Shown here piece after piece: positions 7,284 to 16,840 of a DNA stretch of 42,740 bases (positions are counted from its first letter, which is position 1; the number at the start of each line of letters is the position of its first letter). The translations under genes were made by a program, and so were the position numbers. Source of the DNA: an uncultured Novosphingobium sp. Lineage in GTDB: Bacteria > Pseudomonadota > Alphaproteobacteria > Sphingomonadales > Sphingomonadaceae. Location: positions 1-42,740 of the forward strand of contig CAMPHR010000026.1 of the NCBI GenBank assembly GCA_946886075.1, given 5' to 3'. Below the pieces are notes generated by a model. It made no database searches and was not told the DNA's origin. It saw only the letters and a program-made list of their open reading frames with translations.

Positions 7284-8567
7284 ATGTCTTCCGCTCTTAT
7301 CGATACCGTCCGCACCCTCGTCAATGAAGGTGGAATGTCCCGCTCCGGCTTGGCGCGCGCGGCGGGGCTTCATGCCAATTCCCTCCGCAAGCTGGGCGAA
7401 AGCGACTGGAACCCCACCGCTGACACGCTGGGCAAGCTTGAAAATTATCTCGCGCGGCGCGAAGGCGGCACCGCTCTCGCTTCCCCGGAAGAGATCATCA
7501 ACGAAGCGCGCAACGGCCGCATGTTCATCCTGGTCGATGACGAGGACCGCGAAAATGAAGGCGATCTCGTGATCCCCGCGCAAATGGCGACGCCTGACGC
7601 GATCAACTTCATGGCGACCCATGGCCGGGGTCTCATCTGCCTGGCCATGACCAAGGACCGGATCGACGAACTTGGCCTCGACCTTATGAGCCGCAACAAT
7701 GGCACGCGGCACGAAACCGCTTTCACCGTGTCGATCGAAGCGCGGGAGGGCGTGACGACCGGCATCAGCGCCGCCGATCGCGCCCGCACCATTTCCGTCG
7801 CGATCGACGGGTCAAAGGGGCGGGACGATATCGTCACACCCGGACATGTCTTCCCGCTGGTCGCCAAGAATGGCGGCGTGCTGGTGCGCACCGGCCATAC
7901 CGAAGCCGCTGTCGATGTGGCGCGCCTCGCCGGCCTCAATCCGTCCGGTGTTATCTGCGAAGTGATGAAGGACGACGGCACCATGGCGCGCCTCGATGAC
8001 CTCATCCCCTTCGCGCAGAAGCACAAGATGAAGATCGGCACGATCCGCGATCTCATCGCCTATCGCCGCCGCCATGACCACATGGTCGAACGGCGGGCTG
8101 AAACCGTCTTCAACAGCAAGTGGGGCGGCGATTGGAAGGCGATCAGCTTCTATAACAAGGCGACCCAGAGCGAGCAGCTGGTACTGCAAAAGGGGCATGT
8201 CTCTCCCGATGAGCCGACCTTGGTGCGCGTACATCAGCTCTCGCTGCTGGACGATGTCTATGGCGCCAGCGGCCCGCGCTGCGAAATCCTCGGCAAGTCG
8301 ATGGAGATCGTGGCGGAGGAGGGCGCTGGCCTCATCGTCGTGCTGACCAGTAATTCGCCGACCGATTTCCTCACGCGCATCCTTCGCCACCATGCGGGCC
8401 AGCCTGTCAGTGGCATGGACGAATTGCGCGACTATGGCGTGGGCGCTCAGATCCTTGCGGAACTGGGCGTGCATGACATGATCCTGCTCACCAATTCCAG
8501 CCACAGCCTCATCGCGCTTGACGGCTATGACCTCTCCGTGGTTGGGCACCGCCCCATCGAGCTATAA
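7284..8567 (+). CDS. ribB: 3,4-dihydroxy-2-butanone-4-phosphate synthase with N-terminal HTH and degenerate GTP cyclohydrolase II-like C-terminal domain
   Basis: The enzyme makes the four-carbon unit of riboflavin from ribulose-5-phosphate. Three parts are seen in 427 residues. Residues about 5-56 form an XRE-like helix-turn-helix ([20 protein letters not shown], then [15 protein letters not shown]). Residues about 67-270 are the synthase, with the acidic [11 protein letters not shown] loop (85-95), [29 protein letters not shown] and [20 protein letters not shown]. Residues about 275-427 resemble GTP cyclohydrolase II but lack the zinc CxxxxxxxxxxCxC set and the RQEGRGIGL motif, so cyclohydrolase activity is unlikely. 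This resembles the RibBX type. ATG 7284 has AAGGAG seven bases upstream; GTG 7248 and ATG 7263 are weaker. Confidence 0.92.
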   Translation: MSSALIDTVRTLVNEGGMSRSGLARAAGLHANSLRKLGESDWNPTADTLGKLENYLARREGGTALASPEEIINEARNGRMFILVDDEDRENEGDLVIPAQMATPDAINFMATHGRGLICLAMTKDRIDELGLDLMSRNNGTRHETAFTVSIEAREGVTTGISAADRARTISVAIDGSKGRDDIVTPGHVFPLVAKNGGVLVRTGHTEAAVDVARLAGLNPSGVICEVMKDDGTMARLDDLIPFAQKHKMKIGTIRDLIAYRRRHDHMVERRAETVFNSKWGGDWKAISFYNKATQSEQLVLQKGHVSPDEPTLVRVHQLSLLDDVYGASGPRCEILGKSMEIVAEEGAGLIVVLTSNSPTDFLTRILRHHAGQPVSGMDELRDYGVGAQILAELGVHDMILLTNSSHSLIALDGYDLSVVGHRPIEL

Positions 8568-8581
8568 GAAGGATACCGGCC

Positions 8582-9004
8582 GTGGCGAAATTCCTGATCG
8601 TTGAAGCCCGCTTCTACGACCATCTCAATGACCTGCTGATCGAAGGCGCGGTGGCCGCGCTTGAATCAGAAGGGCACAAATATGAAGTGGTGACGGTGCC
8701 CGGCGCGCTGGAAATCCCCGGCGCGGTTGCGCTGGCGGCGGAATCCGGCCGCTATGATGGCTTCGTCGCGATCGGCGTGGTGATCCGCGGCGAGACCTAT
8801 CATTTCGAAGTGGTGTCCAACGAAAGTGCGCGCGGCCTGATGGCGCTCAGCATGGACGGCATCGCCATCGGCAACGGCATCCTGACCGTTGAAAATGAGG
8901 CACAGGCGCTGACCCGTGCCAAGCCCGACGAGAAGGACAAGGGCGGCGAAGCGGCCAAGGCCGCCATCGCCATGCTGGCGCTCCGGGAGAAATTAGGGGC
9001 CTAG
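8582..9004 (+). CDS. ribH: 6,7-dimethyl-8-ribityllumazine synthase
   Basis: Lumazine synthase condenses the RibB and RibD products. The 140-residue protein shows the family order: [60 protein letters not shown], then [17 protein letters not shown]. The catalytic-type histidine is in the GETYHFE segment. GTG 8582 follows AAGGA by about nine bases, and no better ATG exists. It is the last gene of the riboflavin operon and is followed by an intrinsic terminator. A separate functional ribA must lie elsewhere, because the RibB C-terminal domain looks inactive. Confidence 0.96.
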   Translation: MAKFLIVEARFYDHLNDLLIEGAVAALESEGHKYEVVTVPGALEIPGAVALAAESGRYDGFVAIGVVIRGETYHFEVVSNESARGLMALSMDGIAIGNGILTVENEAQALTRAKPDEKDKGGEAAKAAIAMLALREKLGA

Positions 9005-9083
9005 GAGCTTCCCGCTCTACATGGGCACCGCTCTTGATCCATTCGCTCGGAGTTTGTCGAAGGGCTCAACTTCTTCTTTTTGG

Positions 9084-9115
9084 AAAAAGGGCCGCCCTCA
9101 AGCGGCCCCTTTTTA
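9084..9115 (+). terminator. Intrinsic terminator of the riboflavin operon
   Basis: GGGCCGC (9089-9095) pairs with GCGGCCC (9102-9108) around a CCTCAA loop. It is flanked by AAAAA on the left and CTTTTT on the right. The A-tract/U-tract symmetry makes it usable from both strands, which fits the convergent reductase gene ending at 9125. Upstream, 9045-9070 carries a degenerate half of the TGTCGAAGG-type sphingomonad repeat. Confidence 0.8.
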
Positions 9116-9124
9116 TGATCAGGT

Positions 9125-10207
9125 TCAGCCTGCTTCGGCGAGCACCGGATAATCGACATAGCCCTCGCTGCCCTGGGTGTAGAGCGTGTCGGTGCTCAGG
9201 GGATTGAGCGGTGCTCCCAACGACAGGCGGTCCGGCAGGTCCGGATTGGCGATGAACGGGCGGCCAAAGCTGATCGCCTGGGCGAGGCCGCTGTCCAGAT
9301 CCTCCTGCGCCCGTGCGGCGTCATAATCGCTGTTGAGAACAAGCGGCCCGTTGAAGTGACGCCGGACCATCGGCGACTGGCGCGGAACATCGCTCGCGCC
9401 GCGCGTTCCATCCGGCCGCAATTCCCGCATTTCCAAAAAGGCGATGCCGATCGGTTCCAACGCCTTGGCGATCGCGATGCCGAGGCTGGCGGGATCGCTA
9501 TCGTCCGTGCCTTGCGATGCGCCATTGATCGAAATCCGCACGGCTGTGCGGTCTGCACCAATGGCGTCAGCGACGGCCTGCGTGATTTCGCTCAACAACC
9601 GCACGCGATTTTCGGGGCTGCCGCCATAGGCGTCCTGCCGCTGATTCACCCCGTTGCGCAGGAATTCGTCCAGCAGATAGCCATTGGCGGCATGGATTTG
9701 AACACCATCAAACCCAGCCTCGCGCGCATTGCGTGCAGCCGTGACATAGGTCGCGATCAGGCCCGGGATTTCCTCCGCCTCCAGGGCGCGGGGCTGCTCA
9801 TAGGGTTTGGTTCCCTCATAGCTATGGGCGTGGCCGGGCGCGGCAATGGGGCTCGACGATACCGGCTGCTCCCCGCTGACGCTGGAATGGACGAGGCGAC
9901 CCATATGCCAGAGCTGTGCGAAGATGCGGCCGCCCGCCTCGTGCACGGCGTTCGTGATCGGCTTCCAGGCTTCCACCTGCTCCCCCGACCAGATGCCCGG
10001 TGCGAAAGGCCAACCAAGCCCCTGCCGCGACACGCCGACGCCCTCGCTGATAATCAGCCCGGCTGTGGCGCGCTGGCGATAATAATCGACCATGATGGGC
10101 GTAGGGACATGGGCACGGGTGGCACGGGCGCGCGTAAGCGGCGCCATCAATATGCGATTACGGGCACGGATGGCACCCAGCTGGACAGGTTCGAAGAGGC
10201 GGGTCAT
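9125..10207 (-). CDS. Alkene reductase, old yellow enzyme family
   Basis: This FMN enzyme reduces activated C=C bonds (enones, nitro-alkenes, possibly nitrate esters) with NAD(P)H. The 360-residue protein reads MTRLFEPVQLGAIRARNRIL, MAPLTRARA, then GRIFAQLWHMGRLVHSS. The substrate-binding HxxN motif is in VQIHAANGYLLDEFL, followed by NQRQDAYGGSPENRVRLL, and the C-terminal phosphate site is ISFGRPFIANPDLP. ATG 10207 is chosen because AAGGGGA precedes it; the longer reading up to 10399 has no homologous look. A palindrome 20 bases upstream may be its operator. The exact substrate cannot be told. Confidence 0.92.
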   Translation of the reverse strand: MTRLFEPVQLGAIRARNRILMAPLTRARATRAHVPTPIMVDYYRQRATAGLIISEGVGVSRQGLGWPFAPGIWSGEQVEAWKPITNAVHEAGGRIFAQLWHMGRLVHSSVSGEQPVSSSPIAAPGHAHSYEGTKPYEQPRALEAEEIPGLIATYVTAARNAREAGFDGVQIHAANGYLLDEFLRNGVNQRQDAYGGSPENRVRLLSEITQAVADAIGADRTAVRISINGASQGTDDSDPASLGIAIAKALEPIGIAFLEMRELRPDGTRGASDVPRQSPMVRRHFNGPLVLNSDYDAARAQEDLDSGLAQAISFGRPFIANPDLPDRLSLGAPLNPLSTDTLYTQGSEGYVDYPVLAEAG

Positions 10208-10226
10208 TAAAAATCCCCTTTTAAAA

Positions 10227-10241
10227 GTTGCGAATCGCAAC
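10227..10241 (-). promoter_or_regulatory. Palindromic operator candidate upstream of the alkene reductase
   Basis: GTTGCG-AAT-CGCAAC is a perfect six-base inverted repeat with a three-base centre, 20 bases before the start codon. This position suits a repressor site over the transcription start, as is common for old-yellow-enzyme genes induced by electrophiles. No regulator gene is adjacent. Confidence 0.5.
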
Positions 10242-10307
10242 CTAAATGCTTGCTGACGCCAATTAGGTGCCGGAAATGCGGCTTTCAAGGCTGTGCGCGG
10301 CAAAATG

Positions 10308-11573
10308 TCAAAACAGCATGTCGACCGTGTGAATGGCGAGGCCGACGAGCCCCCCGACCAACGTCCCGTTGATGCGGATATATTGAAGGTCGCGGCCAAC
10401 GGCGCTTTCCAGGCGGCTGGTCACTGTTCCTGCGTCCCAGCCGCGCACCGTTTCGCTGACCAGCGTCACGATGGAATCGCCATAGGCCGCTGTCGCGCCA
10501 ACCGCCGCCCGGCGCACGAAGCGGTTGATCAGCAGACGCAGGCGGGCATCCTCCTGCAACGTCGTCCCCAGCTGCTGCAGCGCTTCTCCCAGCCGTCCCG
10601 CCATCGCCTTGCCGGGATCACGCGCCGCACGCAGCAGGCCGGAACGGGCTTGCTCCCACAGACCATCAATCCACCGCTGCATCGCTGGATTATCCACGAT
10701 TTCGTCCCGAATGCGCGCAACGCGCTCCTGCATGGCCGCGTCGAATTGCAGGTCGCTCGCCAGCTTCGCCATGCCCTCTTCCGCCTTGAGACGTAGGCTG
10801 TGCCCTGGATCGGCAGCCATCTCGGCAAGCATCCGCCGCAGCCCGTCGATGATCGCGTTGGACAGGTTTTCGTCCAATCCCGTCCAGCGCAAAATCTTGC
10901 CCGCACGGTCATGCACCATCTGGCGGATCAGATGATCATTCGCCTCCAGCGTTCGATCGGCCCAGTGGATGATGCTGTCCATCACCGGCGCGTGACGACC
11001 GTCGCGCATCGCCGCCTCGATCGCCTGACCGATCAGCGGCGCGATGTTCATGCCGCGCAGCCGCTGGGCGATCGCGCCCTTGACCATGCCGCCGAGCCGT
11101 TCCTGATCCAGCGCCTCCAGCATGTCCGCCATCAGCCGCGACGCGCCCTCGCGCAGCCGCCCGTCGCCCGCTGAAGGACTGGCGAGGAAGCGCCCGGCAG
11201 CGGCGGCCACATCCAGCCGCTGCATCCGCCGCGCGACCACCGCGGGAGTCAGGAAATTATCTCTCAGGAACAGCGCTAGCGTGTCGCCGATCCGGTCCTT
11301 GTTGCGCGGGATGATCGCGGTGTGCGGGATCGGCAGGCCCAATGGATGGCGGAACAATGCGGTCACTGCGAACCAGTCGGCTAGGCCGCCCACCATCGCG
11401 GCCTCCGCAAAAGCCTGAACGAAGCCGATGGCTGGATGAAGATGGATAGTGGACCTTGCGGCGAGGAACAGCAGCGCCATCGCGATCAACATGCCGGTCG
11501 CGACGACCCGCATATCGCGCGGTTGTCGAACAGGGGCATGCGCGGCGGGTAGGGGAACGGGAAGCTGCTTCAT
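10308..11573 (-). CDS. DUF445 family membrane protein
   Basis: A 421-residue protein of the DUF445 (YjiN-like) family, whose biochemical role is not established. One N-terminal helix (VVATGMLIAMALLFLAARST) is followed by the signature FAEAAMVGGLADWFAVTALF and RHPLGLPIPHTAIIPRNKDR. A long helical, charged middle carries GLDENLSNAIIDGLRRML and VARIRDEIVDNPAMQRWIDG. A C-terminal helix ends the protein (INGTLVGGLVGLAIHTVDML). ATG 11573 (MKQLPVPLPAAHAP) is preferred to 11612. It lies between the reductase and the efflux permease on the same strand, 70 bases after the permease stop. Confidence 0.88.
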   Translation of the reverse strand: MKQLPVPLPAAHAPVRQPRDMRVVATGMLIAMALLFLAARSTIHLHPAIGFVQAFAEAAMVGGLADWFAVTALFRHPLGLPIPHTAIIPRNKDRIGDTLALFLRDNFLTPAVVARRMQRLDVAAAAGRFLASPSAGDGRLREGASRLMADMLEALDQERLGGMVKGAIAQRLRGMNIAPLIGQAIEAAMRDGRHAPVMDSIIHWADRTLEANDHLIRQMVHDRAGKILRWTGLDENLSNAIIDGLRRMLAEMAADPGHSLRLKAEEGMAKLASDLQFDAAMQERVARIRDEIVDNPAMQRWIDGLWEQARSGLLRAARDPGKAMAGRLGEALQQLGTTLQEDARLRLLINRFVRRAAVGATAAYGDSIVTLVSETVRGWDAGTVTSRLESAVGRDLQYIRINGTLVGGLVGLAIHTVDMLF

Positions 11574-11643
11574 CGTCCGTCCAACGGTTACGCCGCCGTT
11601 TCGTTCAGCCACATGTGCCGTTCAGGCCGCCGACCCAATCGCT

Positions 11644-14600
11644 TCACTCCGCCGGTTGCGTGCTTCCCTCATGCCGCGCGTCGTCTCCCGCCTTGTAGGT
11701 AAGGAGGCGGCGGCTAAGGCGCGGACCCGCCCATCCTTCGAGCTGCAACGCCAGGCTGAAAGTCGCGGGCACGATCACTAGGGTGAGGAGCGTGGACAGG
11801 AGCAGTCCGCCGATCACCGTGATGCCCATCGGCGCACGCCAGGCGCTGTCCCCGCCCAGCGAAATCGCGGTCGGCACCATCCCTGCCACCATCGCGACGG
11901 TCGTCATCACGATCGGCTGCGCGCGCTTGTGCCCGGCGTCGATGATCGCGTCGAACCGAGGCACGCCTTTCTGGATTTCCTCCAGAGCAAAGTCGATCAC
12001 GAGGATCGAGTTTTTCGCGACGATCCCCAGCAGCATCAGGATGCCGATGAACACGGGCATCGATATGGGATGCCCCGTCAGATGGAGAGCCAGCGCTCCA
12101 CCAAGCGGCGCCAGCAGCAGCGATCCAAGATTGACGAAAGGCGGCATCAACCGCTTGTAGAGCAGCGTCAGCACGGCCAACACCAGCAGGATGCCGGATA
12201 TTACCGCAATGACGAAATTCTTCATCAACTCCGCCTGCCACTTGGATTCGCCGGTGGTGATCTTCTGAACGCCGGGGATGCGGCCTTCGTTGATTTCCTT
12301 CATCGTAGGCAGGGCATTGATCGTCTTCATCGCCTGGCTGCTGACGATGCCCGGCGCGAAATCGGCATCGACCACAATTCGGCGGATCTGATTATATCTG
12401 CGGATCTGAGTCGGGCCCGCGCCGAACTCGACATCGGCGACCACCTTCAGCGGAACCGAGCCACCGTTCACCGTCGGCACCGGCATATTCTCCACCGTCG
12501 CAATGTCGCTGCGGCTATTTTCCTGCACGGCGACGCGGATCGGGATCTGGCGATCGGAAAGCGAGAATTTCGCGGTATTCTGATCGATGTCGCCAATGGT
12601 CGCCACCCGGATCGTCTGGCTCAGCGCCGCAGTGGTGACGCCTAGGGTCGCGGCAAGGTCAAGGCGCGGCTTGATGATGATCTCGGGCCTGTTCATGTCG
12701 CCCTGAACGCGGGGCGCACGGATTTCCTTTACGCCCAGCATCTCGCCGACCAGCTTGTTTGCGGTTTGATCGAGCAGTTCGGCATTATCGCTGCCCAGCA
12801 TGATGGTGACGTCACGGCCCATGCCGCCGCCCGCCTGCGACTGAAAGTTTACTCGCGCGTCAGCGACCTGCTGGAATTTGGGCGCCATGCTGCGCTCCCA
12901 TTCCACTGATGAAGCCGGGCGATCCTTCTTCAGCGTCAGGTAGATATTGGCGCTCGTCGGCTGGATGTCCGCGAAGGCCGCGTCGACAAACTCAGTGTCG
13001 GCCGTCAGCATATCGGCGACGCGGCGGGCCACCTGAGTGGTCTGCGCGAGCGTGCTGCCCGGCACGGTTTCGATCTTCACCTGACTATAATCAGTGTTCA
13101 TCGACGGCTGGAATGCCATTGGCAGCGTGCCGAAGGCGAGCAGCGTGGCAAGGAAGGCAAGGCCCCCGATGCCGACGGTCCAGATGCGATGATCGCGCAG
13201 CCAGGCGGCAAAGCGCGGCCTTGCGCCTCGTGCGCGATGGGCGTTGGCGCGGCTTTCATCGAGCGACCAGTGCAGCACGCGCATATAGACGTCCATCAGC
13301 CAGCCTTCGCCATGGCTTTCCTGCCCATGCGCCTTCAGAAAATAGGCAGCGATCATCGGCGTGATCAGGCGCGCCACGGCCAGGCTGAGCAACACGGCGA
13401 CGACGACGGTCATGCCGAACTGGATGAAGAACTGGCCCGAGATGCCCGGCATCAAGCCGACCGGCAGGAACACCGCGACAATCGCCATGGTCGTCGCCAG
13501 CACGGCCAGGCCTATTTCGTCAGCCGCGTCGATCGACGCCTGATAGGCAGTCTTCCCCATGCGCATATGGCGGACGATATTTTCGATTTCCACGATGGCG
13601 TCGTCGACCAGCACGCCTGCGACAAGGCTGAGCGCCAGCAGGGAGGTGACGTTGAGCGTGAAGCCCATCATGTCCATGAACCAGAAGGTCGGGATGGCCG
13701 ACAGCGGGATGGCAAGCGCCGCGATGATCGTCGCGCGCCAGTCACGCAGGAACAGGAACACAACGACGACCGCCAGCACTGCGCCCTCGATCATCGACTG
13801 CATCGCCGCATGATATTGGCTCTTGGTGTAATCGACGCTGTTGAAGAGTTCCTTGTAGCGGATCTTGGGATTTTCCTTCTTCAGCTGCTCCAGCACCTTC
13901 ATCGCGTTGTCGAACACGGTGACGTCGGATGACCCCTTGGCCTTTTCCAAGCTGAAGCTCGTCACCTGCATGCCGTTCATCAGCGAAAGCGATCGCTGCT
14001 CGGCAAACATGTCGCGTACATCGGCGAGGTCGGACAGCTTGACCGTGCGTCCGCCGGGAATCGCTATCTGCGTCTGGCCAAGAGCGTAGGCATCCTGCGC
14101 GCTGCCGAGTACGCGGATCGCCTGTTCGGCTCCGGCGATTTCGGTGCGCCCGCCCGCCGCGTTCAGGTTCACCTGCTGCAACTGCTGATTGACCTGCGCG
14201 GCAGTCACGCCATGCGATTGCAATTTCGCAGGATCGAGGATGACGCGGATTTCACGGGTAACGCCGCCGCCGCGCTTGACCGCCGCCATGCCCGGCACTG
14301 CCAGCAGACGCTTGGCAACCGTGTTGTCCACATACCATGACAGCTGCTCGAGCGTCATGTCCGTCGCTTCGGCACTGAAATAGGCGATCGGCCGGTCGAC
14401 ATCCAACCGCGTGACCTGCGGTTCCAATATCCCTTCGGGCAGGTCGCTGCGGATCTGGTCGACCGCATTCTTGACGTCATTGACGCCCCGGTCGATCGGC
14501 GTTCCGATCTGGAACTGGACGATCGTCATCGACTGGCCTTCGGAGACGGTCGAGGTGATCTCGTCCACGCCGCTGATGCCGCGTACAGCCGCTTCGACGC

Positions 14601-14805
14601 GCTGCGTCACCTGGGTTTCCAGTTCCGGCGGCGCTGCGCCGGGTTGCAGGACCAGCACCTGGGCGATGGGGAAACTGACGTCGGGCTGCTGGTTGATGTC
14701 CATCCGGCCGAAACTGACCATGCCCGCCAGCAGCAGGGCGACGAACAGCACGAGCGGCGACACCGGGTTGCGGATGGCCCAGGCGGAGATATTGCGAAAA
14801 CTCAT
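11644..14805 (-). CDS. RND efflux transporter, inner-membrane permease
   Basis: A proton-driven tripartite efflux pump subunit of 1053 residues, normal for the AcrB-like (HAE1) family. It starts [20 protein letters not shown] with the first helix, followed by the porter motif [20 protein letters not shown]. The proton-relay aspartates are the pair in [20 protein letters not shown] in helix four. RMTS-type loops are present in both halves, and the duplication is visible ([20 protein letters not shown] in the second half). Aspartates rather than heavy-metal motifs favour small organic substrates; the true substrate is unknown. The adaptor gene ends 25 bases upstream. No outer-membrane factor is encoded here, so a TolC-like partner must come from elsewhere. 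Confidence 0.94.
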   Translation of the reverse strand: MSFRNISAWAIRNPVSPLVLFVALLLAGMVSFGRMDINQQPDVSFPIAQVLVLQPGAAPPELETQVTQRVEAAVRGISGVDEITSTVSEGQSMTIVQFQIGTPIDRGVNDVKNAVDQIRSDLPEGILEPQVTRLDVDRPIAYFSAEATDMTLEQLSWYVDNTVAKRLLAVPGMAAVKRGGGVTREIRVILDPAKLQSHGVTAAQVNQQLQQVNLNAAGGRTEIAGAEQAIRVLGSAQDAYALGQTQIAIPGGRTVKLSDLADVRDMFAEQRSLSLMNGMQVTSFSLEKAKGSSDVTVFDNAMKVLEQLKKENPKIRYKELFNSVDYTKSQYHAAMQSMIEGAVLAVVVVFLFLRDWRATIIAALAIPLSAIPTFWFMDMMGFTLNVTSLLALSLVAGVLVDDAIVEIENIVRHMRMGKTAYQASIDAADEIGLAVLATTMAIVAVFLPVGLMPGISGQFFIQFGMTVVVAVLLSLAVARLITPMIAAYFLKAHGQESHGEGWLMDVYMRVLHWSLDESRANAHRARGARPRFAAWLRDHRIWTVGIGGLAFLATLLAFGTLPMAFQPSMNTDYSQVKIETVPGSTLAQTTQVARRVADMLTADTEFVDAAFADIQPTSANIYLTLKKDRPASSVEWERSMAPKFQQVADARVNFQSQAGGGMGRDVTIMLGSDNAELLDQTANKLVGEMLGVKEIRAPRVQGDMNRPEIIIKPRLDLAATLGVTTAALSQTIRVATIGDIDQNTAKFSLSDRQIPIRVAVQENSRSDIATVENMPVPTVNGGSVPLKVVADVEFGAGPTQIRRYNQIRRIVVDADFAPGIVSSQAMKTINALPTMKEINEGRIPGVQKITTGESKWQAELMKNFVIAVISGILLVLAVLTLLYKRLMPPFVNLGSLLLAPLGGALALHLTGHPISMPVFIGILMLLGIVAKNSILVIDFALEEIQKGVPRFDAIIDAGHKRAQPIVMTTVAMVAGMVPTAISLGGDSAWRAPMGITVIGGLLLSTLLTLVIVPATFSLALQLEGWAGPRLSRRLLTYKAGDDARHEGSTQPAE

Positions 14806-14829
14806 GACGGCTTCCTCGCCTGCGCGGTC

Positions 14830-15999
14830 TTACCCGGCCTTTTGAACTTGCGGCCGCACCTTTTGCCCGGGCCGCAGGAAGGCGCCTGCGGAAACGACGA
14901 TGCGTTCGCCGCCATTGAGCCCGCGCGTCACGGGAACGCCGTTGGGAGACACTGGCCCGACCTCGACTTGGCGCCGCTCGGTCTCGTTGCGGCCGTTGAT
15001 GATGTAGACGAAATGCCCCTTGGCATCGGTCTGCACGGCCGATTCCGGCAGAAGCGGCGCCGTGGCGGTGCCGCTCACGATCTTGGCGGCGGCAAAGCCG
15101 CCGGGCCTGATTTCCTTATTATAGGGAATAGCGATGCGAGCGATGCCCTGCCGTGTCTGCGGGTCGATGACCGGCGATACCTGCCACACGCGACCTGCAA
15201 ATTCGGTTTGACTGCCAACTGGCGTGACGCTCGCGCTATTGCCCGGCCGCAGCGACACAAGGTCGCCTTCGCTGAGCTGAGCCAGCAGCTCCATCTCGCC
15301 ACCCTTCGCCATGCGGAAAAGTACCCCGCTGCTCGATCCTACGATTTGCCCCGGCTCGACATCGCGGGTGAGGACAAGGCCAGCGGCGGGCGCGCGAATG
15401 TCCAACCGTCCCGTCCGCGCGCGCTGTTCGGCAAGCTGCGCCACGGCGACATTGACCCGCGCATTGGCGGCGTCGCGCGTCGCGGTCCGCTGATCGATGT
15501 CCGCCCGGCTGATGAAGCCGCGCTTCACAAGCGCCTGTGCCCGGTCGAGCTGCGCCTGCGCCAGCTTCGCATCCGCGCGGTTTACCTCGACCTGTGCTGC
15601 GAGCGAGCGAACCTGTTCCGTCTGGACCGATCGCTCGATCACCGCAAGCACTTGCCCCGCACGCACCCAGTCGCCCGGCTGCACCAGCACACGAGTGACC
15701 TGCCCGCCTTCTCCAACGACGCCCACCGGCATTTCGACGCGCGCGGCAAGCGATCCGGTGCCACTGATGGTACGAGCCACGACAGACTGGCCGGGGACCA
15801 AGACGGTGACGACCGGCGCCTCCTCGACAGGTGCGGCCGCATCCTCACCCTTGCCGTGCATGCTGATCCACGCAGCAACAGCGATCAGGATGATGGCGAT
15901 CACGGCGCCAATCGTCAGCATCCGCCGCTTGGAAGAGCGCGGTTCTTCGCCAAAGATGTGCGCCGGAGCTTCGCCGGCAACCTGCGTTTCGTAGTTCAT
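14830..15999 (-). CDS. RND efflux periplasmic adaptor (membrane fusion protein)
   Basis: It bridges the permease to an outer-membrane channel. Of 389 residues, about 28-46 form one membrane anchor (RMLTIGAVIAIILIAVAAWI). The lipoyl/barrel-sandwich half (VGEGGQVTRVLVQPGDWVRA) follows. An alpha-helical hairpin comes next (SLAAQVEVNRADAKLAQAQL, then AQALVKRGFISRADIDQRTA). The second lipoyl half (GRLDIRAPAAGLVLTRDVEP) precedes the beta-barrel and membrane-proximal domains. ATG 15999 (MNYETQVAGEAP) is chosen over a TTG at 16032. Its Shine-Dalgarno is weak, with only AGG touching the start. It is first in the operon with the permease. Confidence 0.92.
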   Translation of the reverse strand: MNYETQVAGEAPAHIFGEEPRSSKRRMLTIGAVIAIILIAVAAWISMHGKGEDAAAPVEEAPVVTVLVPGQSVVARTISGTGSLAARVEMPVGVVGEGGQVTRVLVQPGDWVRAGQVLAVIERSVQTEQVRSLAAQVEVNRADAKLAQAQLDRAQALVKRGFISRADIDQRTATRDAANARVNVAVAQLAEQRARTGRLDIRAPAAGLVLTRDVEPGQIVGSSSGVLFRMAKGGEMELLAQLSEGDLVSLRPGNSASVTPVGSQTEFAGRVWQVSPVIDPQTRQGIARIAIPYNKEIRPGGFAAAKIVSGTATAPLLPESAVQTDAKGHFVYIINGRNETERRQVEVGPVSPNGVPVTRGLNGGERIVVSAGAFLRPGQKVRPQVQKAG

Positions 16000-16045
16000 C
16001 CTGAATCCATCATCGGGCAACCGGGCTGGCAAGCGCTGTGTTATA

Positions 16046-16077
16046 TAAATACATCACCCTGCTCAACCCTAAATACA
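16046..16077 (-). promoter_or_regulatory. Efflux-operon promoter region with a direct repeat
   Basis: TAAATACA occurs at 16046-16053 and again at 16070-16077, 24 bases apart, in an AT-rich patch between divergent genes. On the minus strand this reads as two TGTATTTA copies flanking TTGAGC, a possible -35 element of the efflux operon. It may be a regulator site or part of the promoter. No regulator gene lies nearby. Confidence 0.35.
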
Positions 16078-16175
16078 CTGTGCGCACAAGCGGGGCAACG
16101 CCGGGACTGTTGCCGAACGCTTGCCAAATCCGCGCACCTGTGGCGCTATGGAGCAGGTGGCGGGAGGACGCTAGG

Positions 16176-16424
16176 ATGGAATTACTAGGCTGGATCATCG
16201 TTGGCCTGTTCGCTGGCGCAATTGCACGGCTGGTGATGCCTGGCCGTGATCCCGGAGGATGCGTCGTCACCATCCTGCTGGGAATCGCCGGTGCGTTGTT
16301 CGCGGGCTATGTCGGCCGTCTGCTTGGCGTCTACGAGCCGGAGGAGCAGGCGAGTTTCATTGCAGCTATTCTGGGCTCTATCGCGGTACTTGCGATCTAC
16401 CCGTGGTTTGCCCGGCGCGGCTGA
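16176..16424 (+). CDS. GlsB/YeaQ/YmgE family small membrane protein (transglycosylase-associated)
   Basis: An 82-residue protein with three hydrophobic segments and the family signature: MELLGWIIVGLFAGAIARLV, then MPGRDPGGCVVTILLGIAGA, then FIAAILGSIAVLAIYPWFAR. The start ATG 16176 follows GGAGG (16163-16167). The longer reading from 16038 has no family resemblance. These proteins are linked to stress responses in several bacteria, but no reaction is known. A paralogue is encoded in the opposite direction 112 bases downstream, and a bidirectional-looking hairpin lies between them. Confidence 0.87.
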   Translation: MELLGWIIVGLFAGAIARLVMPGRDPGGCVVTILLGIAGALFAGYVGRLLGVYEPEEQASFIAAILGSIAVLAIYPWFARRG

Positions 16425-16479
16425 CTCCGCACGATGAAAAATGATCTGGTTAACTGCGCTTGGCAAAGCGCATGACGAA

Positions 16480-16505
16480 AAGGGCTGCGCCGAAGCGCAG
16501 CCCTT
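16480..16505. terminator. Terminator between the two convergent GlsB-type genes
   Basis: AAGGGCTGCGC (16480-16490) and GCGCAGCCCTT (16495-16505) form an 11-bp stem. On the minus strand it is capped by a UUCG tetraloop and followed by TTTTCG, a good intrinsic terminator for the gene ending at 16537. It probably also serves the plus-strand gene. Confidence 0.8.
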
Positions 16506-16536
16506 CATAACCCGCCAGCGAAGCTTTCGGCGTGGT

Positions 16537-16791
16537 TTAACGCACTGATCCGCGACGGACCAGGTTGACGATGGCAAGCAGCACGATGGCACCCACCAGC
16601 GAAACGAGGAAGCTATAGAGCGTCAGGCCATCATTGATCGAACCGCCGCTGAAGATCAGGCCGCCGATAAACGCGCCGACGATGCCAACGACGATGTTCA
16701 GCAGAATGCCCTGCTGCGCATCGGTGCGCATGACCATGCTGGCGAGCCAGCCAATGATACCACCGACAACAAGCCACAAAATGATACCCAT
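16537..16791 (-). CDS. GlsB/YeaQ/YmgE family small membrane protein, second copy
   Basis: An 84-residue, three-helix protein: MGIILWLVVGGIIGWLASMV, then MRTDAQQGILLNIVVGIVGA, then FIGGLIFSGGS and LVSLVGAIVLLAIVNLVRRG. It is a clear member of the family and a paralogue of the gene at 16176, closer to the typical YeaQ form. ATG 16791 is preceded by AAGGAGAG with good spacing. A textbook EcfG-type promoter lies 50 bases upstream, so it is likely part of the alphaproteobacterial general stress response. Confidence 0.9.
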   Translation of the reverse strand: MGIILWLVVGGIIGWLASMVMRTDAQQGILLNIVVGIVGAFIGGLIFSGGSINDGLTLYSFLVSLVGAIVLLAIVNLVRRGSVR

Positions 16792-16840
16792 TTCACACTC
16801 TCCTTGGACCAGCGCCCCCAGCGGGTTGGCTGATCTATTC

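Noticed and set aside
12909..16188. Long open frames on the plus strand opposite the RND permease and adaptor (for example 13189-13932 and 14644-16188)
   Set aside because: They are GC-rich shadows of strongly recognisable genes on the other strand; their translations are rich in H, R and D and resemble no family.
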